A stretch of DNA of 19,052 nt from JBAYNW01 sp041678605 (GCA_041678605.1 JBAYNW010000032.1:1-19052); one strand, 5' to 3'; numbered from the stretch's first letter, positions 6,817 through 14,037 are shown. Program-made: numbers and translations. The notes: a model not told the origin generated them from the letters alone.

Positions 6817-8133
6817 TTGAATATTTTGCAGAATTTCAATCGAACGTTTTGCGAGAAGCTCATTTTTTAGTTTTTTATTTTTTCTATCCTTCTTAGGCAA
6901 ATCAATCGGTGCAATAATCCCCCAATTTGAATTTATCGGCTGAAATTTCTCATGAGCAGGGTCTGAGATATAAGCACATAAAGCACCGAGCATTGTTTCT
7001 TTCGGCAATTCAAGGTAGGTTGGGGCTTCTCCCCCAACAAAACCATTAATATACCGTGACATATTAATCCCAGCCAACATGCCTGTCGCAATTGATTCTG
7101 TGTAACCTTCCGTGCCTGTAATTTGCCCCGCAAAGAACAAATCAGGGCGGTTTCTCGTCTGTAAAGCTGCGTTCAAAATTTTCGGGCTGTTGATGAATGT
7201 GTTTCTGTGCATTACACCATATCTGATAATATTTACTCCTTCCAGCCCCGGAATGGAATGTATAAGTTCTTTTTGGCTCGGCCATTTCAGATTTGTCTGA
7301 AATCCTACCAGATTATACAAGGTTTTGGCTGAATTATCCTGACGAAGCTGGACAACGGCATAATTTTCTTCGCCGGTTCTTTTATCGACAAGCCCAACGG
7401 GTTTCATAGGACCAAACCTGAGCGTGTCAACCCCTCTGGATGCCAAAACCTCAACAGGCAGGCATGATTCAAAGAACTTAGCATTTTTCTCAAATTCTTT
7501 AAGTTCGATTTTAGGTGCATTTATCAAAATATTGTAAAATTTTTCGTACTGCTCTTTGTTCATCGGACAGTTAATATAAGTCGCATCGCCTTTATCATAG
7601 CGGTTTGCCCAAAACGCAACGTCAAAATTTATACTGTCTTTTTCGACAATCGGGGCAATTGCGTCGAAAAAATGCAGATGTTCGCTTTGGGTAAATTCTT
7701 TTATTGAATCAGCAAGAGCGTCACTTGTCAGAGGACCGGATGCAATAACTGTGAGCGTATCGGGGATTTGGGTGATTTCTTCTCTTAAAATATTAATATT
7801 TTCGTTTTGTTCTATTAATTCTGTAACTTTTTTCGAAAAAAGTGTTCTGTCGATTGCCAAAGCACCGCCTGCGGGAACCTGACATTGATAAGCAATTTTG
7901 ATTAATTCACCGCCTAAGATTTCCATTTCACGTTTCAAAAGTCCACTGGCGTTGGTGATATCGTACGACCCGAGGCTATTTGAACAGACAAACTCGGCAA
8001 AATCCGCAGAAACGTGGGCTCCTGTAGTTTTTTGAGGCCGCATTTCGTAAAGATTAACTTTTATTCCTCTTTTTGCAAGCTGCAAAGCACATTCGGCACC
8101 CGCAAGCCCAGCTCCGATAACATTTACTTCCAT
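6814..8133 (-). CDS. trmFO: tRNA (uracil-54-C5) methyltransferase, folate/FAD-dependent
   Basis: Makes ribothymidine at position 54 of tRNA, using methylenetetrahydrofolate as carbon donor and FAD as cofactor. The 439-residue protein starts with the FAD-binding fold (VIGAGLAGAECALQLAKRG, then YEMRP at 29-33). It carries the two expected cysteines, C50 in VCSNSLGS and C224 in SCLPVEVLASRG, and the C-terminal GQITGTEGY segment (336-344). Residues about 364-373 (GFVGGEAPTY) look like a short insertion; their codons match an intergenic palindromic repeat found at 12410-12433. The TGA stop is the first three bases of the neighbouring element's terminal repeat. The gene has its own promoter and no ribosome site. 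Confidence 0.95.
   Translation of the reverse strand: MEVNVIGAGLAGAECALQLAKRGIKVNLYEMRPQKTTGAHVSADFAEFVCSNSLGSYDITNASGLLKREMEILGGELIKIAYQCQVPAGGALAIDRTLFSKKVTELIEQNENINILREEITQIPDTLTVIASGPLTSDALADSIKEFTQSEHLHFFDAIAPIVEKDSINFDVAFWANRYDKGDATYINCPMNKEQYEKFYNILINAPKIELKEFEKNAKFFESCLPVEVLASRGVDTLRFGPMKPVGLVDKRTGEENYAVVQLRQDNSAKTLYNLVGFQTNLKWPSQKELIHSIPGLEGVNIIRYGVMHRNTFINSPKILNAALQTRNRPDLFFAGQITGTEGYTESIATGMLAGINMSRYINGFVGGEAPTYLELPKETMLGALCAYISDPAHEKFQPINSNWGIIAPIDLPKKDRKNKKLKNELLAKRSIEILQNIQ
7015..7040. repeat. palindromic repeat embedded in trmFO
   Basis: The plus-strand word GTAGGTTGGGGCTTCTCCCC with its following CAAC reads as an inverted repeat and resembles the hairpin at 12410-12433 (19 of 24 positions in my hand alignment). 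It encodes residues about 366-373 of TrmFO. A third, more distant relative is at 9183-9206. Confidence 0.5.
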
Positions 8134-8139
8134 TAGTTA

Positions 8140-8168
8140 AGTTTAACGTAAACTTTTTTAACCGTCAA
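8140..8168 (-). promoter_or_regulatory. trmFO promoter giving a leaderless mRNA
   Basis: On the minus strand TTGACG (8168-8163), a 17-base spacer and TAAACT (8145-8140) lie just upstream of trmFO. The -10 box ends six bases before the ATG at 8133, and no Shine-Dalgarno sequence is present. The promoter overlaps the last codons of the HTH gene. Confidence 0.65.
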
Positions 8169-8376
8169 ATTTAAAAAATTCATGCAAGTTTACCTTTAAA
8201 ACTTTTGACATTCTGTAAATCAGCATAAACGACGGATTACTTTTGCCCGTTTCAGGCTTGCCTATGTAGGTTTGGTGGACATTAAGCTTTTCAGCCAAAA
8301 TTTCCTGCGTCAGATTTTGCTCTTTGCGTAGTTCTTTTATACGCCCGCCCAATTTGTTAAGTATTTTTGTGTTCAT
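8158..8376 (-). CDS. small Cro/C1-type HTH repressor-like protein
   Basis: A 72-residue protein that is almost entirely one Xre-family helix-turn-helix domain (LGGRIKELRKEQNLTQEILA, then LNVHQTYIGKPETGKSNPS, ending in LHEFFKFDG). I use the ATG at 8376; a TTG three codons upstream is also open. Neither has a ribosome site. In the segment after the recognition helix a Pro stands where relatives usually carry Ile or Leu (YIGKPE); a single T-to-C change would explain it, so activity may be altered. It is divergent from the prepilin-like gene, with paired TTGACA boxes between them, and may regulate itself and that gene. Confidence 0.8.
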   Translation of the reverse strand: MNTKILNKLGGRIKELRKEQNLTQEILAEKLNVHQTYIGKPETGKSNPSFMLIYRMSKVLKVNLHEFFKFDG

Positions 8377-8377
8377 A

Positions 8378-8424
8378 CTTGACAATATAGACAGATAGGC
8401 TTATATTGTGTATAGACTGTCAAG
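8378..8424. promoter_or_regulatory. divergent control region with inverted TTGACA boxes
   Basis: On the plus strand TTGACA (8379-8384), 17 bases and TATATT (8402-8407) form a near-consensus promoter for the prepilin-like gene. CTTGACA (8378-8384) is repeated inverted as TGTCAAG (8418-8424), and ATAGAC occurs twice (8387, 8412). The left box touches the HTH start codon. The layout suits an operator bound by the HTH protein. A second -10, TATAAT, is at 8438-8443. Confidence 0.55.
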
Positions 8425-8472
8425 CTTATTTACATTATATAATTCAGTAATAAAGAGGGTTTTATTAATATT

Positions 8473-9156
8473 ATGGAGAAGAAAGTAGGATGGATTTCAT
8501 CAGCACGTCAAAAATACGGCTTTACCTTGAGTGACGTGCTAATCGCTCTTGTGATAATAGGCGTAATTGCGGCAATGACCGTGCCGTCACTAATTCAGGC
8601 CCAACAAAATATGGCAAATGAAGCCGCTTTTAAGAAACTGTATTCAAATCTTTCCAATGCGATAAAGCAGGTTATCTATGAAAACGGCGGGTTGGCTTAT
8701 GATTGCTTTACTGCCTCTGGATATAGCTATCATTACAGTGAATGCACAACCTTTTGAAATGAGGTTTTTAAAAAACTTCCTGTAATCAAAAGCTGTGCCG
8801 GCGGTGTAGCAAACGGTTGTCAGCCTTCGTACGCTGTTACAACGGATGTTATAGCCGCCGGCGGAAGAAGTTCCGGGGATAGTTGTTCCGGGTCAGATAT
8901 CCCGAACAATAAAGCCAGTTACACACTTGCGGACGGTTCAATGATTTTGTCATACGTCGATGCTTTAGCGAAAATTTCTTTATTTATAGTAGACACAAAT
9001 GGATTTAAAGGACCTAACAAGTGGGGATATGATGTTTTTCTTTTAACTCTTGATACAAAAGCTGGCAATACAAACAACGTTTTTATTACTGACAGAATTT
9101 GCTGGATATACGAAAAAGGTGGAAAAAGGATTGATGATATTTTAATCGGGCAATAG
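8473..9156 (+). pseudogene. prepilin-like gene interrupted by in-frame TGA
   Basis: The first 94 codons encode a pilin-type leader and helix (GFTLSDVLIALVIIGVIAAM, residues about 17-36, with Asp rather than Glu at mature position 5). An in-frame TGA at 8755-8757 (codon 95) ends it, yet the same frame stays open to TAG at 9154-9156. The downstream part encodes typical C-terminal pseudopilin sequence (KLPVIKSCAGG, ASYTLADGS, then VDTNGFKGPNKWGYDVF), matching the NGPKKPN segment of the other prepilin gene. The full product would be about 227 aa. TGG (Trp) is the simplest ancestral codon. GAGGG about 13 bases upstream may be the ribosome site. Options are a recent nonsense mutation, a sequencing error or stop readthrough. 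Confidence 0.75.
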
Positions 9157-9499
9157 CCGTATTTGTAGATTGTGGTAAGCAGGTGGGTTAGGGAATCCAT
9201 CCTACTATCTAGTTGATAAGTCGATAAGTTGAAAGGTCGAATGGTCGAATGGTTCTGTTCCCAATTTCCAATTACCAATTTCCTGTTCCCTCTTCAACCC
9301 CTTAACATTTATTTACCCTCTCTTGCAAATAAATCTGTTTATAGTACGATAAGCATATAGTTTTGTCAGAAAGAACTAAAATACATTTCCAAATAGCCGA
9401 GTGGGGTAGTGGTGCAAGATGCGACATGCCTGTATGCTTTTGTATTGGAGTATTTAGTTTTAAAATAAAAAGTATTACTTACAAGAAAGGTAAATAACC
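9157..9499 (+). other. intergenic region and leader upstream of rpsE
   Basis: No gene is visible. Bases 9183-9206 form a weak palindrome (AATCCATCCTACT at 9194-9206 is the complement of 8484-8496, inside the start of the prepilin gene). Bases 9209-9290 are a period-8 and period-7 array related in reverse to 1503-1583. After that come a likely promoter and a leader of about 140 bases. The leader has a G-rich section (about 9398-9425) for which I find no tRNA or riboswitch fold. AGAAAGG at about 9483-9489 is the rpsE ribosome site. Confidence 0.6.
9323..9350 (+). promoter_or_regulatory. putative rpsE operon promoter
   Basis: TTGCAA (9323-9328) and TACGAT (9345-9350) are 16 bases apart. It is the best promoter-like pair between the upstream repeat array and rpsE, and would give a leader of about 140 bases. 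Confidence 0.4.
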
Positions 9500-10210
9500 G
9501 TGGAAGAAAAAAAAATAGAAGAACAAGTTGAAGAACAGGTTGAGGCAAAAGCCGAGGCAGAAGTTGAAATAAAAGCCGAAGAACAAGTTGAAGTAAAAGC
9601 TGAAGCAAAAATTGAAGCAAAGGCTGAAAAAAAAGCCCCGGCAAAAGCTGAAGTTGAAACCGAGGCTGTTACCGAAACAAGAAGATCAAGATCAAGAAAA
9701 AAAAGAATTGAAAATCAGGAAGAAAAACCTCAATCAGAATGGACAGAACGTGTTGTTCAAATCCGCAGAGTCACAAAGGTTGTAAAAGGCGGTAAAAAGC
9801 TCAGTTTTAGAGCCATTGTTATAGTCGGAAACCAAAAAGGTCAAGTCGGCGTTGGTTGTGCAAAGGCTGCAGAAGTCATTATTGCTATTCAAAAAGCAAT
9901 CGCTGACGGCAGAAAAAACCTTATCACTGTTCCGATTTTTAAAACAACAATTCCTCACCCTATCATCGGCCGTTCAGGTGCCGGAAGTGTAATGCTCAGA
10001 CCTGCTTCACAAGGTACGGGGATTATCGCAGGCGGTGCTGTTCGCTCAGTATTAGAACTTGCGGGAATTGAAAACATTTTGTGCAAATCGCTCGGTTCAA
10101 AATCACCGCTTAATGCCACAAACGCCGCTTTAGAAGCATTAAAGAATTTGACACCGTTCAAAGATATCGCAAAAAAACGAGGCAAGACAATCGCGGAAAT
10201 ATTGAATTAG
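9500..10210 (+). CDS. rpsE: 30S ribosomal protein S5 with acidic N-terminal extension
   Basis: S5 helps decoding accuracy and assembly of the small subunit. Residues 81-236 are a full S5: the double-stranded RNA-binding domain (WTERVVQIRRVTKVVKGG, FRAIVIVGNQKGQVGVG) and the C-terminal domain (GSVMLRPASQGTGIIAGG, then SKSPLNATNAALEAL). Residues 1-80 are an added Glu/Lys/Ala-rich, imperfectly repeating stretch (EEQVE, VEAKAEAE and similar) ending in a basic RRSRSRKKR patch; usual S5 proteins are about 165 aa. The start is GTG with AGAAAGG nearby. It is the first gene of the plus-strand cluster; rplR, normally just upstream, is absent here. Confidence 0.96.
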   Translation: MEEKKIEEQVEEQVEAKAEAEVEIKAEEQVEVKAEAKIEAKAEKKAPAKAEVETEAVTETRRSRSRKKRIENQEEKPQSEWTERVVQIRRVTKVVKGGKKLSFRAIVIVGNQKGQVGVGCAKAAEVIIAIQKAIADGRKNLITVPIFKTTIPHPIIGRSGAGSVMLRPASQGTGIIAGGAVRSVLELAGIENILCKSLGSKSPLNATNAALEALKNLTPFKDIAKKRGKTIAEILN

Positions 10211-10263
10211 AGGTTTAGAAGGTTAGCTAATTTGAAATAAAAAAAGCCAAACCTCCAACCCTC
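10210..10263. repeat. intercistronic imperfect hairpin, rpsE-rpmD
   Basis: GAGGTTTAGAAGGTTAGC at the left is roughly complementary to GCCAAACCTCCAACCCTC at the right, with an A-rich centre. The stem begins at the last base of the rpsE stop codon. It is one of seven such structures in the ribosomal gaps of this window. Confidence 0.6.
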
Positions 10264-10307
10264 AAAGAACGTAAATTAACAAATAATAACAAGGAGCAAA
10301 CAGACAA

Positions 10308-10499
10308 ATGGCAAAAACAGCATTAAAAAAAATAAAGATTAAACTTGTAAAGAGTTTAATCGGCTCATCTGATTCTCAACGCAAAGTGGCTACGGGTTTG
10401 GGGTTGAGCAAAATTAATCAGGTAGTGGAACATTTTAACAGCCCTACAATTCTGGGGATGGTTAACAAAATTCCTCACCTTGTACAAATCGTAGATTAA
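10308..10499 (+). CDS. rpmD: 50S ribosomal protein L30
   Basis: A 63-residue large-subunit protein of the usual size, with the family layout of KIKIKLVKSLIGSS, then LGLSKINQVV and a C-terminal GMVNKIPHLVQIVD. The ribosome site AAGGAG precedes the ATG. It sits between rpsE and rplO as in the standard spc operon. Its leader resembles that of rplM (AACAAGGAGCA followed by ACAAACA or similar). Confidence 0.95.
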   Translation: MAKTALKKIKIKLVKSLIGSSDSQRKVATGLGLSKINQVVEHFNSPTILGMVNKIPHLVQIVD

Positions 10500-10578
10500 G
10501 GGAACAAGTGAATAGGGAAATAGGTGAATAAGAGAAAGAATTAACCTTTCAACCATTCAACCTTTCGACTTTTCAACT
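10500..10578. repeat. intercistronic imperfect hairpin, rpmD-rplO
   Basis: A purine-rich left arm (GTGAATAGGGAAATAGGTG and similar) is followed by a right arm of degenerate octamers (CTTTCAAC, CATTCAAC, CTTTCGAC, TTTTCAAC). The arms are partly complementary. It fills the gap between the rpmD stop and the rplO ribosome site. Confidence 0.55.
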
Positions 10579-10603
10579 GATATTAGAAAGGATACAAAAA
10601 ACA

Positions 10604-11050
10604 ATGAGTATAACATTAGAAGATTTAAAGCCAGCCAAAGGTTCGACATCCAAAACTAAACGTGTCGGACGCGGACGTGCATCAGGACACGGAAAAACAA
10701 GTTGTCACGGACACAACGGTGAAGGCCAGCGTTCAGGATGCTCTGCAAAAAGAGGGTTTGAAGGCGGACAAATGCCTGCTTACAGAAGATTGCCAAAGTT
10801 GAAAGGGTTCAAAATCATCAACCAGCGTAATTATGCCCAAATCAATGTAAGCACATTAGAAAAACTCAAGCTGAAAAAAGTTTCACTTGAAAGCTTGAAA
10901 GAAATCAAAAAAGTACATCCTTCAACAGATGGCCTGAGAATTCTCGGCAACGGTGAAATTTCAAAAGCAATTACTGTAAAAGCAAATTATGTTACGCCTC
11001 AAGCGAAAACGAAAATCGAAGCAGCAGGCGGGAAGGTTGAGTTAATATAA
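10604..11050 (+). CDS. rplO: 50S ribosomal protein L15
   Basis: A large-subunit assembly protein of 148 aa, normal length. The Gly/Arg/Lys-rich N-terminus (KRVGRGRASGHGKTSCHGHN, then GFEGGQMPAYRRLPKLKGF) and C-terminal repeat-like half (TPQAKTKIEAAGGKVELI) are typical. AAAGGA precedes the ATG. The stop overlaps the secY ATG by one base (TAATG), so the two genes are probably translationally coupled. Confidence 0.97.
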   Translation: MSITLEDLKPAKGSTSKTKRVGRGRASGHGKTSCHGHNGEGQRSGCSAKRGFEGGQMPAYRRLPKLKGFKIINQRNYAQINVSTLEKLKLKKVSLESLKEIKKVHPSTDGLRILGNGEISKAITVKANYVTPQAKTKIEAAGGKVELI

Positions 11051-12387
11051 TGCAGCAGAAAGTTAAAATGCCGAACACATCTGATTTAATGTCAATGTGG
11101 CATGCTTCAGGTTTGAAAGAAAAGCTAATCTTTACTCTTGTAATGATTGCGGCTTTCAGATTTGGTGTTCAAATGCCTGTTTATGGTATTAATAATGAGA
11201 TTTTTTCCAATATGGCGGCTCAAAATAATATCATCGGATTTTTGGATTTATTTTCAGGCGGTGCGTTAGGAAAAGTTTCTATTTTCGCACTCGGAATCGG
11301 GCCTTACATTACGTCATCAATCATTATTCAGTTGGTGTCGGTTGTAATCCCGTCTTTGGAAAAACTTCAAAAAGAAGAAGGCGAGGCCGGCAGAAGAAAA
11401 CTTTCACAGTACACAAGAGTGTTTACGGTTGTATTGGCCGTATTTCAATCAATAATTTTCATGATTTTCATGACAAAATTGCCGGGTGCTATCCTTGCGG
11501 GGGTAAATCCGGGCCTGTTTTTCATAAGTTCAATTTCAGTTTTAACAGCCGGTTCGGTGCTTGTGATGTGGATTTCCGAACTTATAACCGAAAAAGGGAT
11601 AGGAAACGGCGGATCTTTGATTATCTTTATCGGGATTTTGTCGGGGATTCCTTTGTATGCTTCAAGGACCGCACAAATGGTCACAAGAGATTCCAGCCTG
11701 CAAATCGGATTAATTTTCTTGCTGGCAATTTTCTTTGCCACAATGGTTTTCATTGTCATAATGCAGGAGGCTACAAGAAAAGTTGTTATTGTTAACCCTA
11801 AAAGACAGGTCGGTAACAAGGTTTACGGCGGAGTAAACACCTTTATTCCGTTTAAGCTCAATCCGGGCGGGGTTATGCCGATTATCTTTGCGATTGCGAT
11901 TTTGCTATTCCCGACTACCATTTTAAGCGTTGTCGGACAGGCGAATATTCATAACCTTGCCGCAAAAAATATTATTTTACATTTAACTCAATGGTTAAGC
12001 CCTTCGGGCTGGTTTTACTACCTGCTGTATTTTCTGATGATTGTTGCACTGACTTTCTTTTACGCTTCAATTATGCCGAATATGCAGCCAAAAGAGATTG
12101 CCAATAATTTGAAAAAATACGGTTCATCAATTCCGGGGATTAAGCCGGGCAAACCAACCGCCGAAGCTCTTGATAAAATTTTGAGCAAAACGACCTTCAT
12201 CGGGGCATTGGGACTTGGCGTAATTGCACTTGTACCGTCGTTTACAAGTTATATAACCAACATTAAAACCCTCCAAGGGATTGGTGCTACATCTCTAATC
12301 ATCATGGTCGGGGTTGCACTTGACTTGATTAACCAAGTCAGAACCCATCTTTTGGCAAGAAACTACGAAAGCTTCTTGAAAGAATAG
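11050..12387 (+). CDS. secY: preprotein translocase channel subunit SecY
   Basis: The inner-membrane channel for secreted and membrane proteins, working with SecE, SecG and SecA. The 445-residue protein has the expected ten hydrophobic segments, the N-terminal FRFGVQMPVYGIN, the plug region (FLDLFSGGALGKVSIFALGI), the GIGNGGSLIIF motif, the cytoplasmic KVVIVNPKRQVG loop and the PFKLNPGGVMPIIFA segment. It is coupled to rplO. In most bacteria adk, map or infA follow on the same strand; here the next gene converges on it. Confidence 0.97.
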   Translation: MQQKVKMPNTSDLMSMWHASGLKEKLIFTLVMIAAFRFGVQMPVYGINNEIFSNMAAQNNIIGFLDLFSGGALGKVSIFALGIGPYITSSIIIQLVSVVIPSLEKLQKEEGEAGRRKLSQYTRVFTVVLAVFQSIIFMIFMTKLPGAILAGVNPGLFFISSISVLTAGSVLVMWISELITEKGIGNGGSLIIFIGILSGIPLYASRTAQMVTRDSSLQIGLIFLLAIFFATMVFIVIMQEATRKVVIVNPKRQVGNKVYGGVNTFIPFKLNPGGVMPIIFAIAILLFPTTILSVVGQANIHNLAAKNIILHLTQWLSPSGWFYYLLYFLMIVALTFFYASIMPNMQPKEIANNLKKYGSSIPGIKPGKPTAEALDKILSKTTFIGALGLGVIALVPSFTSYITNIKTLQGIGATSLIIMVGVALDLINQVRTHLLARNYESFLKE

Positions 12388-12409
12388 GGGTAAATATATA
12401 AATGACAAA

Positions 12410-12433
12410 GTAGGTTGGGCTTTCCAGCCCAAC
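12410..12433. repeat. GTAGGTTGGG-type palindromic repeat
   Basis: GTTGGGCT (12414-12421) and AGCCCAAC (12426-12433) form a perfect 8-bp stem with a TTCC loop between the convergent ends of secY and the small basic gene. No T-run follows on either strand, so it is a repeat unit and only possibly a weak terminator. The word, with its GTA lead-in, recurs in trmFO. Confidence 0.7.
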
Positions 12434-12442
12434 AACAAGGAA

Positions 12443-12772
12443 TTAGTAATACTTTCGGGTTTTGTTTTTTAACTTGTCCAATCGCAATAACTCGTTGAAC
12501 CTTTTCTCTTCGGGTGTTTTTTTGGAGAAAAAATCAAGCAGCCGTATTTTTAACAATCTGAGTCCTTCTTTTGAAAAAAGAGGGAACCACTGCCCTCTGT
12601 ATATCGGGTCTGCGGTTGCTTTTTTAAACAGGTCGAAGTCCTCCAACCCTATCTTTGCAAGAGAAACACTTGCAGCTTTGTACTCTTTGTATTTCCCCAA
12701 AGCAGATAAAAGCATTTTTCCTTCAATAAGTTTTTTTATTTTTTGAATTCTTACTTCATTCACTTTAGCCAT
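12443..12772 (-). CDS. small basic hypothetical protein, 109 aa
   Basis: The start is the ATG at 12772 with GGGG eight bases upstream and an extended -10 box about 25 bases further on; the frame is open further upstream only through repeat sequence. The protein is Lys/Leu-rich, without cysteine, signal or membrane segment. It includes VRIQKIKKLIEGKMLLSALG near the start and a C-terminal tail LDKLKNKTRKYY. Predicted helical and basic, it might bind RNA or another nucleic acid, but I recognise no family. It lies between rpsI and secY, outside the rpsI terminator, so it is a separate unit. Confidence 0.7.
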   Translation of the reverse strand: MAKVNEVRIQKIKKLIEGKMLLSALGKYKEYKAASVSLAKIGLEDFDLFKKATADPIYRGQWFPLFSKEGLRLLKIRLLDFFSKKTPEEKRFNELLRLDKLKNKTRKYY

Positions 12773-12797
12773 AAAAATACCCCTATATTTTTTGTTC

Positions 12798-12806
12798 ATT
12801 ATAACA
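12798..12806 (-). promoter_or_regulatory. extended -10 promoter of small basic gene
   Basis: TGT-TATAAT on the minus strand (12806-12798) is a consensus extended -10 about 25 bases upstream of the start codon. No good -35 is visible, as is common for this promoter type. Confidence 0.5.
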
Positions 12807-12865
12807 TGAAAGAGAGCCAATAATATTTTTATTATTACTTTATTGAATGTGAATTGGTATAAAAA

Positions 12866-12970
12866 TGGGGTTTCAGGGGTGTCCCCTGACGCTTTGACAT
12901 TTTGGTCGCGTGTTTCTCTTTCTTTTCGTTCTTTTCTTTCTCTTTTCATCGCAAAAAAGAGAAAGAAAAG
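12866..12970. repeat. composite palindromic repeat upstream of small basic gene
   Basis: It contains a 7-bp stem (TCAGGGG 12873-12879, CCCCTGA 12883-12889) and a perfect 16-bp stem (CTTTTCTTTCTCTTTT at 12931-12946 with 12955-12970). The frame that runs through it on the minus strand encodes only Lys/Arg/Glu repeats. No gene is supported here. Confidence 0.6.
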
Positions 12971-12990
12971 GACACAAGATTGAAAATATT

Positions 12991-13036
12991 AATAACAAAA
13001 AGAGCGAAACCAAAAGGTTTCGCTCTTTTTGTTATT
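12991..13036. terminator. terminator of the rpsI operon
   Basis: A perfect 21-bp stem (12991-13011 with 13016-13036) with an AAAA loop has the GC core GAGCGAAACC and A/T-rich outer arms on both strands. It lies 10 bases beyond the rpsI stop codon. Confidence 0.9.
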
Positions 13037-13046
13037 TGATGAAAGA

Positions 13047-13448
13047 TTATCTCTTAGAGAACTGGAATTTCTTTCTGGCCCTTTTTCTACCGTATTTTTT
13101 ACGTTCTTTGACTCTCGGGTCTCTTGTCAAAAGTCCTTCTGAGCGAAGTACGTTTCTGTACTCTTCATTAATCTTGAGCAATGCTCTTGAAATTCCGTGT
13201 TTAATCGCACCGGCTTGAGAGCAAATTCCGCCTCCGACAGTTTTGACTTTCACATCAAATTTTTCTTGATTATCAGTCAAAACCAGTGGCTTAAATACCA
13301 TCATTTCAATTGCCGGTCTGTTGCCGAGGTAAGCTTGTAAGGTTTTTCCGTTTACAAAAATCCTGCCTTTGCCTTTTACAAGTTTAACAACAGCGATGGA
13401 GCATTTTCTGCGTCCTGTAGCTATGGTTTCTTTTGCTTGAGTCGCCAT
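13047..13448 (-). CDS. rpsI: 30S ribosomal protein S9
   Basis: A small-subunit head protein whose C-terminal tail contacts the P-site tRNA. The 133-residue sequence shows ATGRRKCSIAVVKL, then GGGICSQAGAIKHGISRAL and the basic tail ending in the invariant SKR. The start codon overlaps the rplM stop by one base (TAATG), with AGGAGG within the end of rplM. It is the last gene of the minus-strand operon. Confidence 0.97.
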   Translation of the reverse strand: MATQAKETIATGRRKCSIAVVKLVKGKGRIFVNGKTLQAYLGNRPAIEMMVFKPLVLTDNQEKFDVKVKTVGGGICSQAGAIKHGISRALLKINEEYRNVLRSEGLLTRDPRVKERKKYGRKRARKKFQFSKR

Positions 13449-13891
13449 TATTTAACCTCCTTTGCATTTTTAATAGGAATTGGCTGTTGTGCCGCATGCG
13501 GATGTTCGCTTCCGGCGTAAATTTTAAGTTTCTGGAACTGTTCATCACCCAAAGTGTTATGAGGCAACATTCCTTTAACCGCTTTTTCAAGTGCCAAAGT
13601 CGGATTTTTTTCCATTAATTCCTTGAAACTTGCTATTTTAAGACCTCCCGGAAAACCGGTATGGTGATAATATTTTTTGTCTGTTTCTTTTTTACCTGTA
13701 ACTTGAATTTTTTCAGCGTTAATTACGACAACGAAGTCGCCGGTATCAACGTGTGATGTATATTCAGGTTTATTTTTTCCTCTTAAAATTGTTGCGATTT
13801 TCGTAGCTAATCTGCCCAGAATTTCTCCGTCAGCATCGATTAAATACCATTTTCTTTCAACTTCGAGAGGCTTTGCTGAATAAGTTTTCAT
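13448..13891 (-). CDS. rplM: 50S ribosomal protein L13
   Basis: An early-assembly large-subunit protein of 147 aa, normal length. Typical segments are the N-terminal RKWYLIDADGEILGRLAT, VDTGDFVVVINAEKIQVTG, YYHHTGFPGGLK and AVKGMLPHNTLG. It pairs with rpsI as in nearly all bacteria. AAGGAG precedes the ATG. Its 142-base upstream gap holds an imperfect hairpin that starts at the truA stop codon. Confidence 0.97.
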   Translation of the reverse strand: MKTYSAKPLEVERKWYLIDADGEILGRLATKIATILRGKNKPEYTSHVDTGDFVVVINAEKIQVTGKKETDKKYYHHTGFPGGLKIASFKELMEKNPTLALEKAVKGMLPHNTLGDEQFQKLKIYAGSEHPHAAQQPIPIKNAKEVK

Positions 13892-13931
13892 TGTTTGTCT
13901 GCTCCTTGTTATATTTTGATTACTTTATGTT

Positions 13932-14037
13932 TTAGTTGAATGGTCGAATGGTTGAACGGTTGAATGGTTTTCCATATCTTGTTTAAATTCGATTAGCCAA
14001 ACTTTTCAACTTTTCGACTTTTAAACCCTTCAACTAA
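13932..14037. repeat. intercistronic octamer hairpin, truA-rplM
   Basis: On the plus strand the left arm is a run of octamers (GTTGAATG, GTCGAATG, GTTGAACG, GTTGAATG) and the right arm a run of CTTTTCAA, CTTTTCGA, CTTTTAAA, CCCTTCAA. The arms are about 70 percent complementary by hand alignment. The base of the stem is TTAG/CTAA, which includes the truA stop codon. Confidence 0.7.

Noticed and set aside
8755..8757. TGA read as Trp through a changed genetic code
   Set aside because: rplQ ends with TGA in a normal ATGA overlap and trmFO ends with TGA; Trp is otherwise encoded by TGG, so the standard code is more likely.
9395..9440. tRNA-like stretch (GCCGAGTGG, GGTAGTGGTGC) in the rpsE leader
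   Set aside because: I could not form an acceptor stem, anticodon arm or TTC arm around it.
12773..12949. N-terminal extension of the small basic protein
   Set aside because: It is Lys/Arg/Glu repeat sequence read through palindromes, and a promoter and ribosome site support the ATG at 12772.
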